A DNA stretch of 64,000 nucleotides from Xenorhabdus budapestensis (GCF_002632465.1 NZ_NIBS01000009.1:81238-145237); one strand, 5' to 3'; shown: positions 30,101 to 38,047, numbered from the stretch's first letter. Translations and numbers: made by a program. Notes: generated by a model from the letters alone, not told the origin.

Positions 30101-33100
30101 TCGGTGGAGCCGGTGTGGCCCGTGGTTATCTGAATCGCCCCGATCTTACCGCCGAACGTTTTGTACCGGATACCTTCAGTGAACAACCGAATGCCCGCAT
30201 GTACAAAACCGGTGACTTAGGCCGCTGGCTACCGGACGGAACAATTGAATATCTGGAACGTAATGATTTTCAGGTCAAGATCCGCGGATACCGTATTGAG
30301 CTGGGAGAAATTGAAGCTCAACTGGCGGCCTGTGATGGAATCAAAGATGCCATCGTTATTGCGCGTGAAGATGAAAACGGTGATAAACGTTTGGTCGCAT
30401 ATCTGATACCACAACCGGAAATGACATTAGATATTGTTCAACTACGTGAACAGCTTGGCACTCGCCTGATGGAATACATGCTGCCCAGCGCCTTTGTGGT
30501 TCTGGACACCTTCCCGCTGACTCCGAACGGTAAACTGGATCGTCAGGCTCTGCCGGCACCGGATCGCTCTGCAATTGTCAGCCGTGAATATCAGGCTCCT
30601 CAGGGGGAAACTGAGCAACTCTTAGCAGCTATCTGGCAAACTTTGTTGAGGTTAGAGCAAGTCGGACGGTATGACAATTTCTTTGAATTGGGTGGTCATT
30701 CGCTGTTGGTGGTTAGTCTGATTGAACAGTTGCGTCAGCGCGGTTTTACTCTGGCAATCAGTGCTGTCTTCTCTTCTCCTTCATTGATGGCAATGGCGGA
30801 ACGTTTGACCGCAACAGCAGCAGGAGACTGCATTACCTATGATGTCCCCCCCAATCTTATCTTTGACGACTGTCAGGCTATCACACCGGATATGTTGCCA
30901 TTGGTCACGCTGACGCAAGACAACATTGACCAGATTGTGGATCAGGTTTCTGGTGGTGTCGCCAATATTCAGGATATCTATCCATTGGGGCCATTACAGG
31001 AAGGTATTCTGTTCCACCATTTGCTGGAAACAACCGGTGATACTTATCTGGACAATCTGTTGATGACTTTCGACAACCGCGCACGTCTGGATGAGTTTTT
31101 GCAGACGGTGCAACAGGTCATTGCCCGCCATGATATTCTGCGCAGTGCCGTGTATTGGGAAAATCTGCCGGAGCCGGTACAAGTGGTTCATCGCCATGCA
31201 CCAATGCCTGTCACAGAGCTGGGATTGTCATCTGAAACTGATGCTGAACAACAACTGCGTGATTATACCGATCCTGACGTGGTACGTATGGATGTCACCA
31301 AAGCACCGTTATTGTCCGCCAGCATCGCCAAAGATCCGCATAGTGACAATTGGCTGTTATCCTTACTGCATCACCATTTAGTCTGCGACCATTTATCGCT
31401 GAAATTGGTATTTAATGAAGTCAATGCTTTGTTACAGGGAAAAAGTGAGCAATTGCCAACACCTTTACCCTATCGCAATTTTATTGCCCAGACTAAAAAC
31501 GTTCCCCTTGAACAACATCAGAGCTATTTCCAGCAACTGCTAGGTGATGTAGAAGAACCTACCCTGCCATTTGATTTACTCGATATTCAGAATAATAACG
31601 ATGAAATTGTGGAAGATGTTCTGACGTTGGATGATGACCTGGTTCAAATGGTCCAGCAATGTGCCCGCCAGCAAGGTGTCAGCACTGCGGTCTTGTTCCA
31701 TGTCGCCTGGGCTCAGGTACTGGCACAATGCAGTGGTCGTGATGATGTCGTCTTCGGAACAGTTTTACTAGGAAGATTACAGAGTGGAGAAGAGACAGAG
31801 CGAATATTGGGAATGTTTATCAACACGTTGCCTGTCCGGGTTATTCTGCGGGAACGCAACGTTCAACAAACAGTACAAGATACTTACAAACAACTCAGTT
31901 CATTACTGATACATGAACAAGCACCTTTGGCGATTGCTCAGCGTTGCAGTGGTATTCCCGCTTCTCTGCCGTTATTTAACAGCTTGCTTAATTTCCGTCA
32001 TAGCTCGGATGAATCTGACGAAGATGAACAGGATCTCTCATCAATCTGGGAAGGTATTGAAACACTCAACACGAAAGAGTCACGCAGCAATTATCCTTTA
32101 TCACTGGATGTTGATGCTTATGATGATGGATTTGAACTGACCGCTCAGTGTAACCAGCAAATCGACCCTGCTCGCATCAATGCCTATGTGGTGACTGCAC
32201 TAAGAGGATTGGTGACTGCACTGCAAAGCACACCGGAACAGAATATTCAGACAATAACTATCTTGCCACCAGAAGAACACGTTCAGTTAATGGTAGATTT
32301 CAACAGTGCTGAGATTGTTTATCCGCAAGATATCCTGCTCCACCAGTTATTCGAACAACAAGCCGTTGTTTCACCTGATGCCATTGCCCTGATAAGTGGT
32401 GAGAAACAACTCAGTTACACTGAATTGAACCAACGTGCCAACCAATTAGCCCATGCCCTGATTGCTGCGGGTGTACAACCGAATGATCGGGTAGCGATTT
32501 GTGTTGAACGCAGTCTGGAGATGATCATCGGCCTGTTCGGGATACTGAAAGCGGGTGCTGGTTATGTACCACTGGACACAGATTATCCGACCGAAAGGTT
32601 GAGCTATATTCTGACAGACTGCAAACCGAAATTATTACTGACTCAGCAGCATCTACAGCATCGTCTGACAACTAACGTACCGGTTTGGTTAATGGATGGG
32701 GAAGATTATTTAACTTCCGTAGCACAATATTCTCCCCGTAACCCTGAACCGCATTTTTTGGAGCTGGCTCCGCACCATCTGGCCTATATCATCTATACCT
32801 CCGGCTCGACCGGCCAGCCGAAAGGTGTGATGATTGAACATCGCAATGTAGTCAATTTTGTTCATGTCCAACGCCAGACCAACGAACTGACACCTGCTGA
32901 TCGCGTGCTGCAATTTACCTCTGTTGCTTTTGACACCACTGTATCCGATATTTTTGCCACATTGGCGACGGGTGCGACTTTAATCCTGCGACCGACTGAT
33001 CTTCGTGTACCGGATGGCAACTTTGCCCGCTTCTTACGGGAACAACAAATTACCGTTACTGACCTCCCCACCGCCTTCTGGCATCAGTGGGTACAAGAAT

Positions 33101-34956
33101 TAGCCGCAGGAAGGTGCGGTTTCAGCCCTTCTTTGCGTCTGGTTATTGTTGGGGGAGAAAAAGCGGAGCTTCACCATCTCAAGCTCTGGAAATCACTGCC
33201 TGAAACTCAATCCTGCCGCTGGATCAACTCCTATGGGCCAACGGAAACGACTGTCATCGCCACGGTATTAAAAGTAGATGGTCATGCTGCTTATACTGCG
33301 GCAACCCTGCCTATTGGTTATCCATTAACCAATACCCGCATTTATATTTTGGATATACAGGGGCGACCTGTTCCTCTTGGTGTTGCCGGTGAAATCCATA
33401 TTGGCGGCGCAGGCGTTGCCCGCGGTTATCTCAATCATCCTGAACTCACAGGGAAACGCTTTATTCCTGATCCATTCAGCCAGCAAGACGATGCAAAAAT
33501 GTATAAAACAGGTGATTTAGGATGTTGGTTGCCGGACGGTACGATTGAGTATCTCGGACGCAACGATTTTCAGGTTAAGATCCGCGGATTCCGTATCGAA
33601 CTGGGGGAAATTGAAGCCAGATTATTCGCCTATCCTGGTATCAAAGACGCAATTGTTATAGTACGGGAAGATATTCCCAATGATAAACGTTTGGTGGCCT
33701 ATGTAGTACCACAACCAGAAACAACGGTAGATCTGGAAAATCTGCGCAAAGCCTTACACACTAATTTAGCCAGTTATATGGTTCCCAGTGCTTTTGTGAT
33801 CCTGGAGACATTCCCGTTGACACCAAACGGCAAATTAGATCGTCGGGCATTACCGATACCGGATAAATCCGCTGTTATCAGCCGTGATTATGAAGCTCCT
33901 GTCGGTAAAACGGAGGAGATCATTGCTGAAATATGGCAGGACGTACTCAGGCTGGAACATGTAGGACGACATGATCACTTCCTGGAGCTTGGGGGTCATT
34001 CCCTGTTAACTTTGCAAGTTGCTGTTCGTCTGCAACAAGTATTAGGCAAAGATATCGGGATACGTGATTTGCTTGTCCATCCGACTATCAGTGAACTGGC
34101 TGCTTTTATGCAGTCAGACGCTGCGCTTTCTCAACAAGAAAATCTGGTGACCATCCGTAAAGGCAATGGTGACATCGCACTGTTTCTTGTCCATGCGGTA
34201 GATGGGGATATTCACTATGCTTACGATCTTGCCCCTTATATTGAAGATAGTGAACTATCAATTTATGGACTCGCGACCAGTGACTCCTACGCAGAAGAAG
34301 ATGCACAACTCACCGTTAACAAAATGGCTCAAACATATATTGAATGTATCCGTCAGGTACAGGCTCATGGTCCTTATTATCTGGCAGGATGGTCATCAGG
34401 CGGAACTATTGCTTATGAAATAGCGTGCCAACTGGTCACCGATGGTGAGACAGTCAACTTTGTCGGATTACTGGATTCCGCCTCCAACTATCTGGAATTC
34501 TTCACTCCAGAAGAACAGCAAGCCGGAATACCATTTGAGAAAAGCACCACATTGCTTGAGTTACTGCCAGAAGGCATTCCGGAGCATTTCAGTGATGAAC
34601 TGTATAGATTGGCTAAAAATCGTGATTACCAGGCAATGCTGACCTTTGCAGAACAGAACAATTTGCTACCACCACAAATCACGCTTGAGAATATCAACGA
34701 TCTGCTGCAATTACGCCATAATATCGCTGTTGCAGCCTACAGCTATACACCATCTCCGGCAGCCATAGACGTTACTCTATTCAGAGCAACCGAAGAAGCG
34801 GCTCAGGGAAATACAACTCTTGGATGGGATAAAATTGTACCCAATGAACGACTGACTATTATCCCGATTAAAGGAGACCACGGTTCTATTGTGACGCAAC
34901 CAAATATTCAGGATGTGGGTAAGGTATTACTTAAAGCGATTACAGAGAGGAAATAA
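24118..34956 (+). CDS. paxC: NRPS, three modules with terminal thioesterase (PaxC-like)
   Basis: This 3612-residue terminal synthetase starts with a basic docking helix (LRQAVLQKKLKERIQSSL). C1 (HHIISDG), A1 and T1 (Ser about 1090) follow, then two dual C/E-type domains, each followed by A and T (Ser about 2194 and 3293), then a type I thioesterase (about 3345-3612, nucleophile in LAGWSSGGTIAYE about 3425, His in KGDHGSI). All three A pockets read D-T-S-D-I-G-S-V-I-K, as in the preceding protein. The second dual domain has the intact HHLLETTGD motif, but the first has QHLLETEGD, with Gln replacing the first His. The start overlaps the previous stop (ATGA) and has GGAGGT upstream, so translation is coupled. 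The thioesterase should release the peptide, probably by cyclisation. Confidence 0.9.
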   Translation: MNKNEQTLNQLRQAVLQKKLKERIQSSLTAGKDQIPARNPQQEIPLSWAQQRLWFLAQLDPAALTAYHIPTALHLQGDLNKPALQAALDRIVARHEILRTTITSAAHTLTTLTEDKVKVEGKTGAEGTALQVVHNADYGFSLMTEDLSQLTKGEQQATIQHAMQFEATQPFDFENGPLIRGQLFKLAEDEHTLLLTQHHIISDGWSVNLLMQEFSTIYQSFCHGMPDPLPPLKIQYADYTLWQRQKLQGKELEKQLDYWRNALQDAPTLLTLPTDRARPSRQTYAGGEAVVTLSPDLTGKLKAFAQRHGATLFMTLLAGWSILLSRLSGQDDVVIGTPVANRKHRDLEPLIGFFVNTLALRVQLQNNPTVSELLAHVKAHTLQAFEHQDFPFEQLVEALKPPRSLSYSPIFQVMLSLDNTPGQQQFELPELTISELDLSEDSSHFDLSLSLHDTENGLIGELEYASDLFDQATMERMAGYLQTLLGAMVSDDSQRVADLPLLMPHERTQLLADFNARKASYPQDMLLQQFFEQQAGHSPDAIALISGKKQLSYAELNQQANQLAHALITAGVQPDDRVAICVGRGPDMIIGLFGILKAGAGYVPLDPEYPTERLAYILSDCEPNLLLTQHHLQSRLTTEVPVWVMDDDDYLDYVAQQPDHNPEPQQLGLEPHHLAYIIYTSGSTGQPKGVMIEHRNVVNFVHVQCQINELTPADRVLQFTSVAFDTTVSDIFATLAVGATLVLRDAHLRIPDKNFSQFLQEQAITVSDLPTAFWHLWVQEMAAGRCGFSSSLRLVIVGGEKAELRHFNTWQSLAETQSCRWINSYGPTETTVIATVWKPGSHSPCLTGTVPIGYPLTNTRIYILNTQRQPVPIGVAGEIYIGGVGVARGYLNRPDLTAERFVTDPFSEQPDARMYKTGDLGRWLPDGTIEYLERNDFQVKIRGFRIELGEIETQLAKCDGVKDVVVTAHEDENGNKRLVAYLVPHSATTHSAITQSAITLDIIQLREQLSTQLMEYMLPSAYVILDAFPLTPNGKIDRKALPAPDRTAIISREYQAPAGEAEQQLATVWQELLGVEQVGRHDNFFELGGHSLLVVSLIEQLRQRNCALDVSAVFSAPTLAAMATHLTMHAGSEANSPVIPPNLIPDNCQAITPDMLPLVTLSQGNIDQIVAQVTGGVSNIQDIYPLGPLQQGILFQHLLETEGDIYLDSVIMTFDSRQRLDTFLLAMQKVIDRHDILRSAVQWHNLPEPVQVVYRHAPLPVQELTLSGEDSAEQQLRHHTDSHSTRMDITRAPLLSASIAQDHSSQDHTAQKPRWLLALQHHHLVCDHLSLEVIFDEVETLLLGQSEDLPAPLPYRNFIAQTKNVPLENHQAYFQQLLGDVEEPTLPFGLLDIQGNRHQIAESVFTLDSNLAKTIRDCARQQGVSAAVLFHVAWAQVLAKCSGRDDVIFGTVLLGRLQGGEDTARILGMFINTLPVRIALQGRSVQQMVQETYQQLSKLLAHEQAPLAVVQRCSSIPASLPLFNSLLNFRHNPSDNEQDISPAWEGIQTLDTGELSNYPLSLDVDDFDDGFSLTAQCSQQIDPARINAYMNVALRGLVNALQNAPEQNIQSIPVLPPAERRQLLVDFNGASVASPQDILLLQQLFEQQASLSPDAIALVSGEEHLSYTELNQRANQLAHALISAGVQPDDRVAFCVERSLDMVIAMLAILKSGAGYVPLDCEYPVVRLAYILSDSQPKLLLTQQHLQTRLSTDIPTWILDSDNHLDAMAQQPAYNPDPHQLGLEPRHLAYIIYTSGSTGQPKGVMIEHHNVVNFVHVQCQTNELTSSDRVLQFTSVAFDTTVSDIFATLAVGATLVLRSADLRIPDITFTEFLREQQITVSDLPTAFWHLWVQEMAAGRCGSSPYLRLVIVGGEKAELRHFMTWQSMPETHSCQWINSYGPTETTVIATILKLDSHSPYMAETLPIGYPLTNSRIYILDKDGQPVPLGVAGEIHIGGAGVARGYLNRPDLTAERFVPDTFSEQPNARMYKTGDLGRWLPDGTIEYLERNDFQVKIRGYRIELGEIEAQLAACDGIKDAIVIAREDENGDKRLVAYLIPQPEMTLDIVQLREQLGTRLMEYMLPSAFVVLDTFPLTPNGKLDRQALPAPDRSAIVSREYQAPQGETEQLLAAIWQTLLRLEQVGRYDNFFELGGHSLLVVSLIEQLRQRGFTLAISAVFSSPSLMAMAERLTATAAGDCITYDVPPNLIFDDCQAITPDMLPLVTLTQDNIDQIVDQVSGGVANIQDIYPLGPLQEGILFHHLLETTGDTYLDNLLMTFDNRARLDEFLQTVQQVIARHDILRSAVYWENLPEPVQVVHRHAPMPVTELGLSSETDAEQQLRDYTDPDVVRMDVTKAPLLSASIAKDPHSDNWLLSLLHHHLVCDHLSLKLVFNEVNALLQGKSEQLPTPLPYRNFIAQTKNVPLEQHQSYFQQLLGDVEEPTLPFDLLDIQNNNDEIVEDVLTLDDDLVQMVQQCARQQGVSTAVLFHVAWAQVLAQCSGRDDVVFGTVLLGRLQSGEETERILGMFINTLPVRVILRERNVQQTVQDTYKQLSSLLIHEQAPLAIAQRCSGIPASLPLFNSLLNFRHSSDESDEDEQDLSSIWEGIETLNTKESRSNYPLSLDVDAYDDGFELTAQCNQQIDPARINAYVVTALRGLVTALQSTPEQNIQTITILPPEEHVQLMVDFNSAEIVYPQDILLHQLFEQQAVVSPDAIALISGEKQLSYTELNQRANQLAHALIAAGVQPNDRVAICVERSLEMIIGLFGILKAGAGYVPLDTDYPTERLSYILTDCKPKLLLTQQHLQHRLTTNVPVWLMDGEDYLTSVAQYSPRNPEPHFLELAPHHLAYIIYTSGSTGQPKGVMIEHRNVVNFVHVQRQTNELTPADRVLQFTSVAFDTTVSDIFATLATGATLILRPTDLRVPDGNFARFLREQQITVTDLPTAFWHQWVQELAAGRCGFSPSLRLVIVGGEKAELHHLKLWKSLPETQSCRWINSYGPTETTVIATVLKVDGHAAYTAATLPIGYPLTNTRIYILDIQGRPVPLGVAGEIHIGGAGVARGYLNHPELTGKRFIPDPFSQQDDAKMYKTGDLGCWLPDGTIEYLGRNDFQVKIRGFRIELGEIEARLFAYPGIKDAIVIVREDIPNDKRLVAYVVPQPETTVDLENLRKALHTNLASYMVPSAFVILETFPLTPNGKLDRRALPIPDKSAVISRDYEAPVGKTEEIIAEIWQDVLRLEHVGRHDHFLELGGHSLLTLQVAVRLQQVLGKDIGIRDLLVHPTISELAAFMQSDAALSQQENLVTIRKGNGDIALFLVHAVDGDIHYAYDLAPYIEDSELSIYGLATSDSYAEEDAQLTVNKMAQTYIECIRQVQAHGPYYLAGWSSGGTIAYEIACQLVTDGETVNFVGLLDSASNYLEFFTPEEQQAGIPFEKSTTLLELLPEGIPEHFSDELYRLAKNRDYQAMLTFAEQNNLLPPQITLENINDLLQLRHNIAVAAYSYTPSPAAIDVTLFRATEEAAQGNTTLGWDKIVPNERLTIIPIKGDHGSIVTQPNIQDVGKVLLKAITERK

Positions 34957-34966
34957 AAACATGGAT

Positions 34967-34997
34967 AACGCCCGTTTTTGCGGGCGTTATTTTTTAG
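34967..34997 (+). terminator. Rho-independent terminator of the NRPS operon
   Basis: A perfect 8-bp G+C-rich stem (AACGCCCG / CGGGCGTT) with loop TTTTTG is followed by ATTTTTT. It begins 10 nt after the stop codon. Confidence 0.92.
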
Positions 34998-35343
34998 ATG
35001 CTAATTATAACTATTTATGCTACTTCCTCAGTATAAATAATACGTTAAAAATCCACTAATAGATAAAATAATAAACTTAAACAATTATAGTCAACAGTAA
35101 ATTATTTTTATATTAGTTCCCTGGTGTATTAAAAAACAGATAATTTAGTTTTTTATTAATAATAATGAAACTTATATAGTTCACATACTAGAAAATATAC
35201 TACCTTTAATATTACCTTCTTAATATGTTACTAAGATGCCAGTCTTTCTCTTATTTTTGAGTTCTTGTATTATAAAATATCAACCTATAAGATACGCTTA
35301 TAAACACCAACATCTGACAAGATAATATCAACGAGATAATATA
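34998..35343 (+). promoter_or_regulatory. Upstream region of the S24/VUT operon with candidate operators
   Basis: This AT-rich stretch of about 345 bp has no gene. It contains an inverted repeat TATAAG-N5-CTTATA (35286-35302), 41 nt before the start codon. A direct repeat AGATAATAT at 35320-35328 and 35334-35342 (14-bp period) directly abuts the ATG. Both are plausible binding sites for the helix-turn-helix regulator encoded next, and the second would cover the ribosome-binding region. No good Shine-Dalgarno sequence is visible. Confidence 0.4.
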
Positions 35344-35997
35344 ATGCAAGAGCCGAACAATAAAAAATCAACTGAAGCCGATGCTTTGCTTGCTAACATT
35401 TCACAAAACATTGATTTTTTGATGAAAAAAAACAATATAGACTCACAAACCCTAAGTAAATTGACAGGCCTTGGAATTGCTACGATTAACAGCCTTAGGC
35501 GTGGTGTTGGAAATCCTACTATTGCTACAGTCTCATCCATTGCTGATATATTTGGTGTGAATGTCGGTGAAATTACCGATGGTAAATTATCTGAATCCTA
35601 TCGACATGAAGAAATTATTTCATCAATACCTTTAATTCGTTATGATGAATTAGATGGATATATATGTGGGAAAATAATCCACACCAATCTATACAAACTC
35701 AGTATCCAGGATAATCAGGAAGACTCACTTTTCGCAGTAGAATTTGGAAACAATCTTTTATCTCCGTACTTTGATAGTAACACCATTGCAATCATTTCCA
35801 GAACTGAATCAGTTTGTGACAGTGATATAGTTCTTGTAAAGATTAAAGATACACCTATTTGTTTCAGACAAGTCTTTGTCGGTGAGCGTGGAATTTATTT
35901 TTCAATATTAGGTATTGATAATGAGCGAAAAACAATATTCAGTCAAAATTACACAATAATTGGGGTTTTGATTAAATCAATTAAAAATTTAAAATAG
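35344..35997 (+). CDS. XRE-family regulator with degenerate S24 peptidase-like domain
   Basis: This 217-residue protein has an N-terminal XRE helix-turn-helix (about residues 25-80, SKLTGLGIATINSLRRGVGN, then NPTIATVSSIADIFGV) and a C-terminal half laid out like the LexA/CI S24 domain (about 115-215). The catalytic positions are not conserved: the Gly-Asp-Ser-Met-Xaa-Pro box reads GNNLLSP, and the general-base Lys region reads ICFRQVF. It is therefore probably a repressor that cannot self-cleave and may instead sense a ligand. It heads a tight operon with an unknown protein, a VUT-family transporter and a metallophosphoesterase (spacings 10 bp, 4-bp overlap, 4-bp overlap), suggesting local autoregulation. 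The fold assignment is good; the regulatory target is inferred. Confidence 0.75.
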   Translation: MQEPNNKKSTEADALLANISQNIDFLMKKNNIDSQTLSKLTGLGIATINSLRRGVGNPTIATVSSIADIFGVNVGEITDGKLSESYRHEEIISSIPLIRYDELDGYICGKIIHTNLYKLSIQDNQEDSLFAVEFGNNLLSPYFDSNTIAIISRTESVCDSDIVLVKIKDTPICFRQVFVGERGIYFSILGIDNERKTIFSQNYTIIGVLIKSIKNLK

Positions 35998-36007
35998 GAA
36001 TTTAATT

Positions 36008-36490
36008 GTGAATAAAATAATTGATTTTTTCAGAAGCATATTCAAACCTCGTTACATTTACAATTTGCAGAGGTTCGAGCCAATAAAAGAAAACGGATTC
36101 TACATCTTAAAAGAATTAGGTACTCATACATGCATAAAAGCAAGAGCAGAAGATATTTTTGAAAGTGATTTATTATATAACATCAATCCTTATGACATTA
36201 TTTTTATAGCAAAATTTGAAGAACATGACCTGAAAGAAAAACAAAAATTCAAGATAATAGAAGAAAACAGAGATTTGTCATTCACTATACAAAATGAATA
36301 TTCTCGCAGAACAATAAATGGAAAAGAACTGCTTTCAGAACAGAATATTATAGAGAAATTAGATCCTGCCAGTCTGATAAGAATAGCCTACATATCCGGA
36401 TTAAAAGACGGAAGAAAAATCTCCGATGAAATTTCAAAATCAGAAAAAATAAAATCATCTAAATCTGCAAACTTAAAGGTAATAAAGTGA
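36008..36490 (+). CDS. Protein of unknown function in the S24/VUT operon
   Basis: This 160-residue protein is not recognised. It starts with GTG at 36008, preceded by AGGA nine bases upstream, and its stop overlaps the next GTG start by four bases. The sequence has no signal peptide or membrane segment. It has a hydrophobic, positively charged N-terminus (IIDFFRSIFKPRYIYNLQRF), a middle with alternating beta-like hydrophobic runs (YDIIFIAKFEEH) and a Lys/Ser-rich C-terminal tail. It is probably cytosolic. Its place between the regulator and the transporter suggests it works on the same substrate or controls one of them. Confidence 0.75.
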   Translation: MNKIIDFFRSIFKPRYIYNLQRFEPIKENGFYILKELGTHTCIKARAEDIFESDLLYNINPYDIIFIAKFEEHDLKEKQKFKIIEENRDLSFTIQNEYSRRTINGKELLSEQNIIEKLDPASLIRIAYISGLKDGRKISDEISKSEKIKSSKSANLKVIK

Positions 36491-37185
36491 CTCAAATTTA
36501 TCCCACCAACTCAAGCTTCAAGTATAATTCTTTATTTATTTCTCTGTCCGTCACAATCATGATAACTTGTGATGTTCTTGTCTATAAGACTCTGGATTTT
36601 TATGGTCTTAAAATTACTTTTAGTGGAATTTTATTTTCTTTTTATTTCCTTATATCCACAGTTCAAACAGAAGTTTATGGTTATAGACAAGGAGTAAAAA
36701 CAGTCTGGATCATGGTTTTATGCCAATCAATTTTTGTAATGGTCATTTTTATTGCATCACATACTCAGCCAGAAAATAACCAGATTTCAATGAATTTTAA
36801 GTCATTGTTTGGCGAATTTTGGCGCGTTATGGTAGGTACATGGACTTCTGTACCAATTTCTTACTTTATCAATGGCTTTGTAATATCTTCTTTAAAAAAA
36901 GTTTTTTTTGGCCGCTTCTTTTTCCTCAGATATATTATTGCTTCAATGCTCACCCAAGCGTCTCTTTTATTATCATCATACCCTATAAGCCTTTCTTCAA
37001 AATATAGTGTAAATGAATTAGTCATAATAATTTCTACAACTTGGTCTTATAAAGTAATAATGTCTATTATACTTTTACCTATCGGCATCATCTTAGCAGC
37101 TAAGATAAAAAATTTAGAATCTGCTGATGTATACGATTGGGGAATATCATATAATCCGTTTATTTTTGGAGGCAATAAAAAATGA
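36487..37185 (+). CDS. VUT-family (YhhQ-like, DUF165) membrane transporter
   Basis: This 232-residue integral membrane protein has about six hydrophobic segments and the loop EVYGYRQGVKTVW after the second or third segment, typical of the VUT/YhhQ family. E. coli YhhQ takes up queuosine precursors (preQ0/preQ1). It begins with GTG, overlapping the preceding stop, with AAAGGT six bases upstream. The next gene starts within its stop codon (ATGA), so all four genes are coupled. A 7-deazapurine or similar base is the natural guess for the substrate, but the coupling to a phosphodiesterase-like enzyme is unlike the housekeeping yhhQ. The housekeeping copy presumably lies elsewhere. Confidence 0.75.
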   Translation: MTQIYPTNSSFKYNSLFISLSVTIMITCDVLVYKTLDFYGLKITFSGILFSFYFLISTVQTEVYGYRQGVKTVWIMVLCQSIFVMVIFIASHTQPENNQISMNFKSLFGEFWRVMVGTWTSVPISYFINGFVISSLKKVFFGRFFFLRYIIASMLTQASLLLSSYPISLSSKYSVNELVIIISTTWSYKVIMSIILLPIGIILAAKIKNLESADVYDWGISYNPFIFGGNKK

Positions 37186-37925
37186 AAGTGATTCAGTTAA
37201 CCGATATACATCTGACTCAGAGAAGAGAAAAAACAATATTTGATGTAAACCTTTATGACAACTTCGATATTATTTGTGAGGAAATACGTCGCATTCAGAC
37301 TATTACCGAAATAGAGTTAATTATAGTCTCAGGTGACATTACAAATGATGGTGACACAGACGCTTACAGCTATTTTTTAAATAAGATGGAATCACTCAAT
37401 ACACCTTACATTGCAATACCTGGCAACCATGATCTCAAGGAGAAATTTAATATTTCCCTTGCAGAAATCAAACCAAAATATCACATTACCTCTCGTGAAT
37501 ATAATCGTGACAATTGGTATATCACTGGTATCGACACTGTTGTTGAAGGTGAAGATTATGGTTTTATCACTAAAACTAACCTTGCAGAATTAGAAAAAAG
37601 AATTATTGAAAACAGTCATTTTAATATTGCGTTATTCATGCATCACCATGTCAAATCGGTTGGTACGCCAATTGTAGATAGCTGTATGCTGGAAAACGCT
37701 AATGCCCTACTGGCGCTATGTGAGAAATATAAGATTAAATTTATTGGTTGCGGGCATGCACACACTTCACGTATTTGGCATAAAAATGAGATGACAATAA
37801 GTGTTGCACCAGCAGTTTCATTCCAATGGTTATTAGGTACAGATACCGTCAAAACGGCAAAAGGCTTTGGTTTTAATATTATTGATTTTTCAACTGACTT
37901 ATCGGTAGTTTCGTGTAGTTATTAA
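37182..37925 (+). CDS. Calcineurin-like metallophosphoesterase (CpdA-like)
   Basis: This 247-residue class III phosphodiesterase has the full metal-binding set: DIH at residues 8-10 (LTDIHL), GD (VSGDITNDGD, about 52), GNHD (about 88), a His cluster (FMHHHV, about 152) and GHAH (about 190). It resembles CpdA-type cyclic nucleotide phosphodiesterases in length and motif order. A strong GGAGG (37168-37172) precedes the ATG, which overlaps the transporter stop. Its probable reaction is hydrolysis of a phosphodiester or phosphomonoester of a nucleotide; the substrate is unknown. Placement with a transporter and regulator argues for a dedicated role, not general cAMP turnover. Confidence 0.82.
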   Translation: MKVIQLTDIHLTQRREKTIFDVNLYDNFDIICEEIRRIQTITEIELIIVSGDITNDGDTDAYSYFLNKMESLNTPYIAIPGNHDLKEKFNISLAEIKPKYHITSREYNRDNWYITGIDTVVEGEDYGFITKTNLAELEKRIIENSHFNIALFMHHHVKSVGTPIVDSCMLENANALLALCEKYKIKFIGCGHAHTSRIWHKNEMTISVAPAVSFQWLLGTDTVKTAKGFGFNIIDFSTDLSVVSCSY

Positions 37926-37929
37926 TGTT

Positions 37930-38037
37930 TATACCCGTCGTCTTTCAAGCTGCATTTTTGTTGGCTGGGCAAATTCGTTCCCGACGAATTTGTCATTCCC
38001 TTGCCGCCGCGATGCAGCTTGAAATCCATTGGGTATA
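37930..38037. repeat. Palindromic dispersed repeat (MITE-like)
   Basis: This 108-bp element starts TATACCC and ends GGGTATA. Its arms CTTTCAAGCTGCA and TGCAGCTTGAAA are inverted, and an inner inverted pair (AAATTCGTTC / GACGAATTT) lies between them. It sits exactly between two convergent genes and could terminate both. The sequence resembles a repeat family that I recall as frequent in Photorhabdus, Xenorhabdus and relatives. Degenerate ends recur at about 49.87 and 55.45 kb. Confidence 0.8.
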
Positions 38038-38047
38038 GTTTGGAAAG

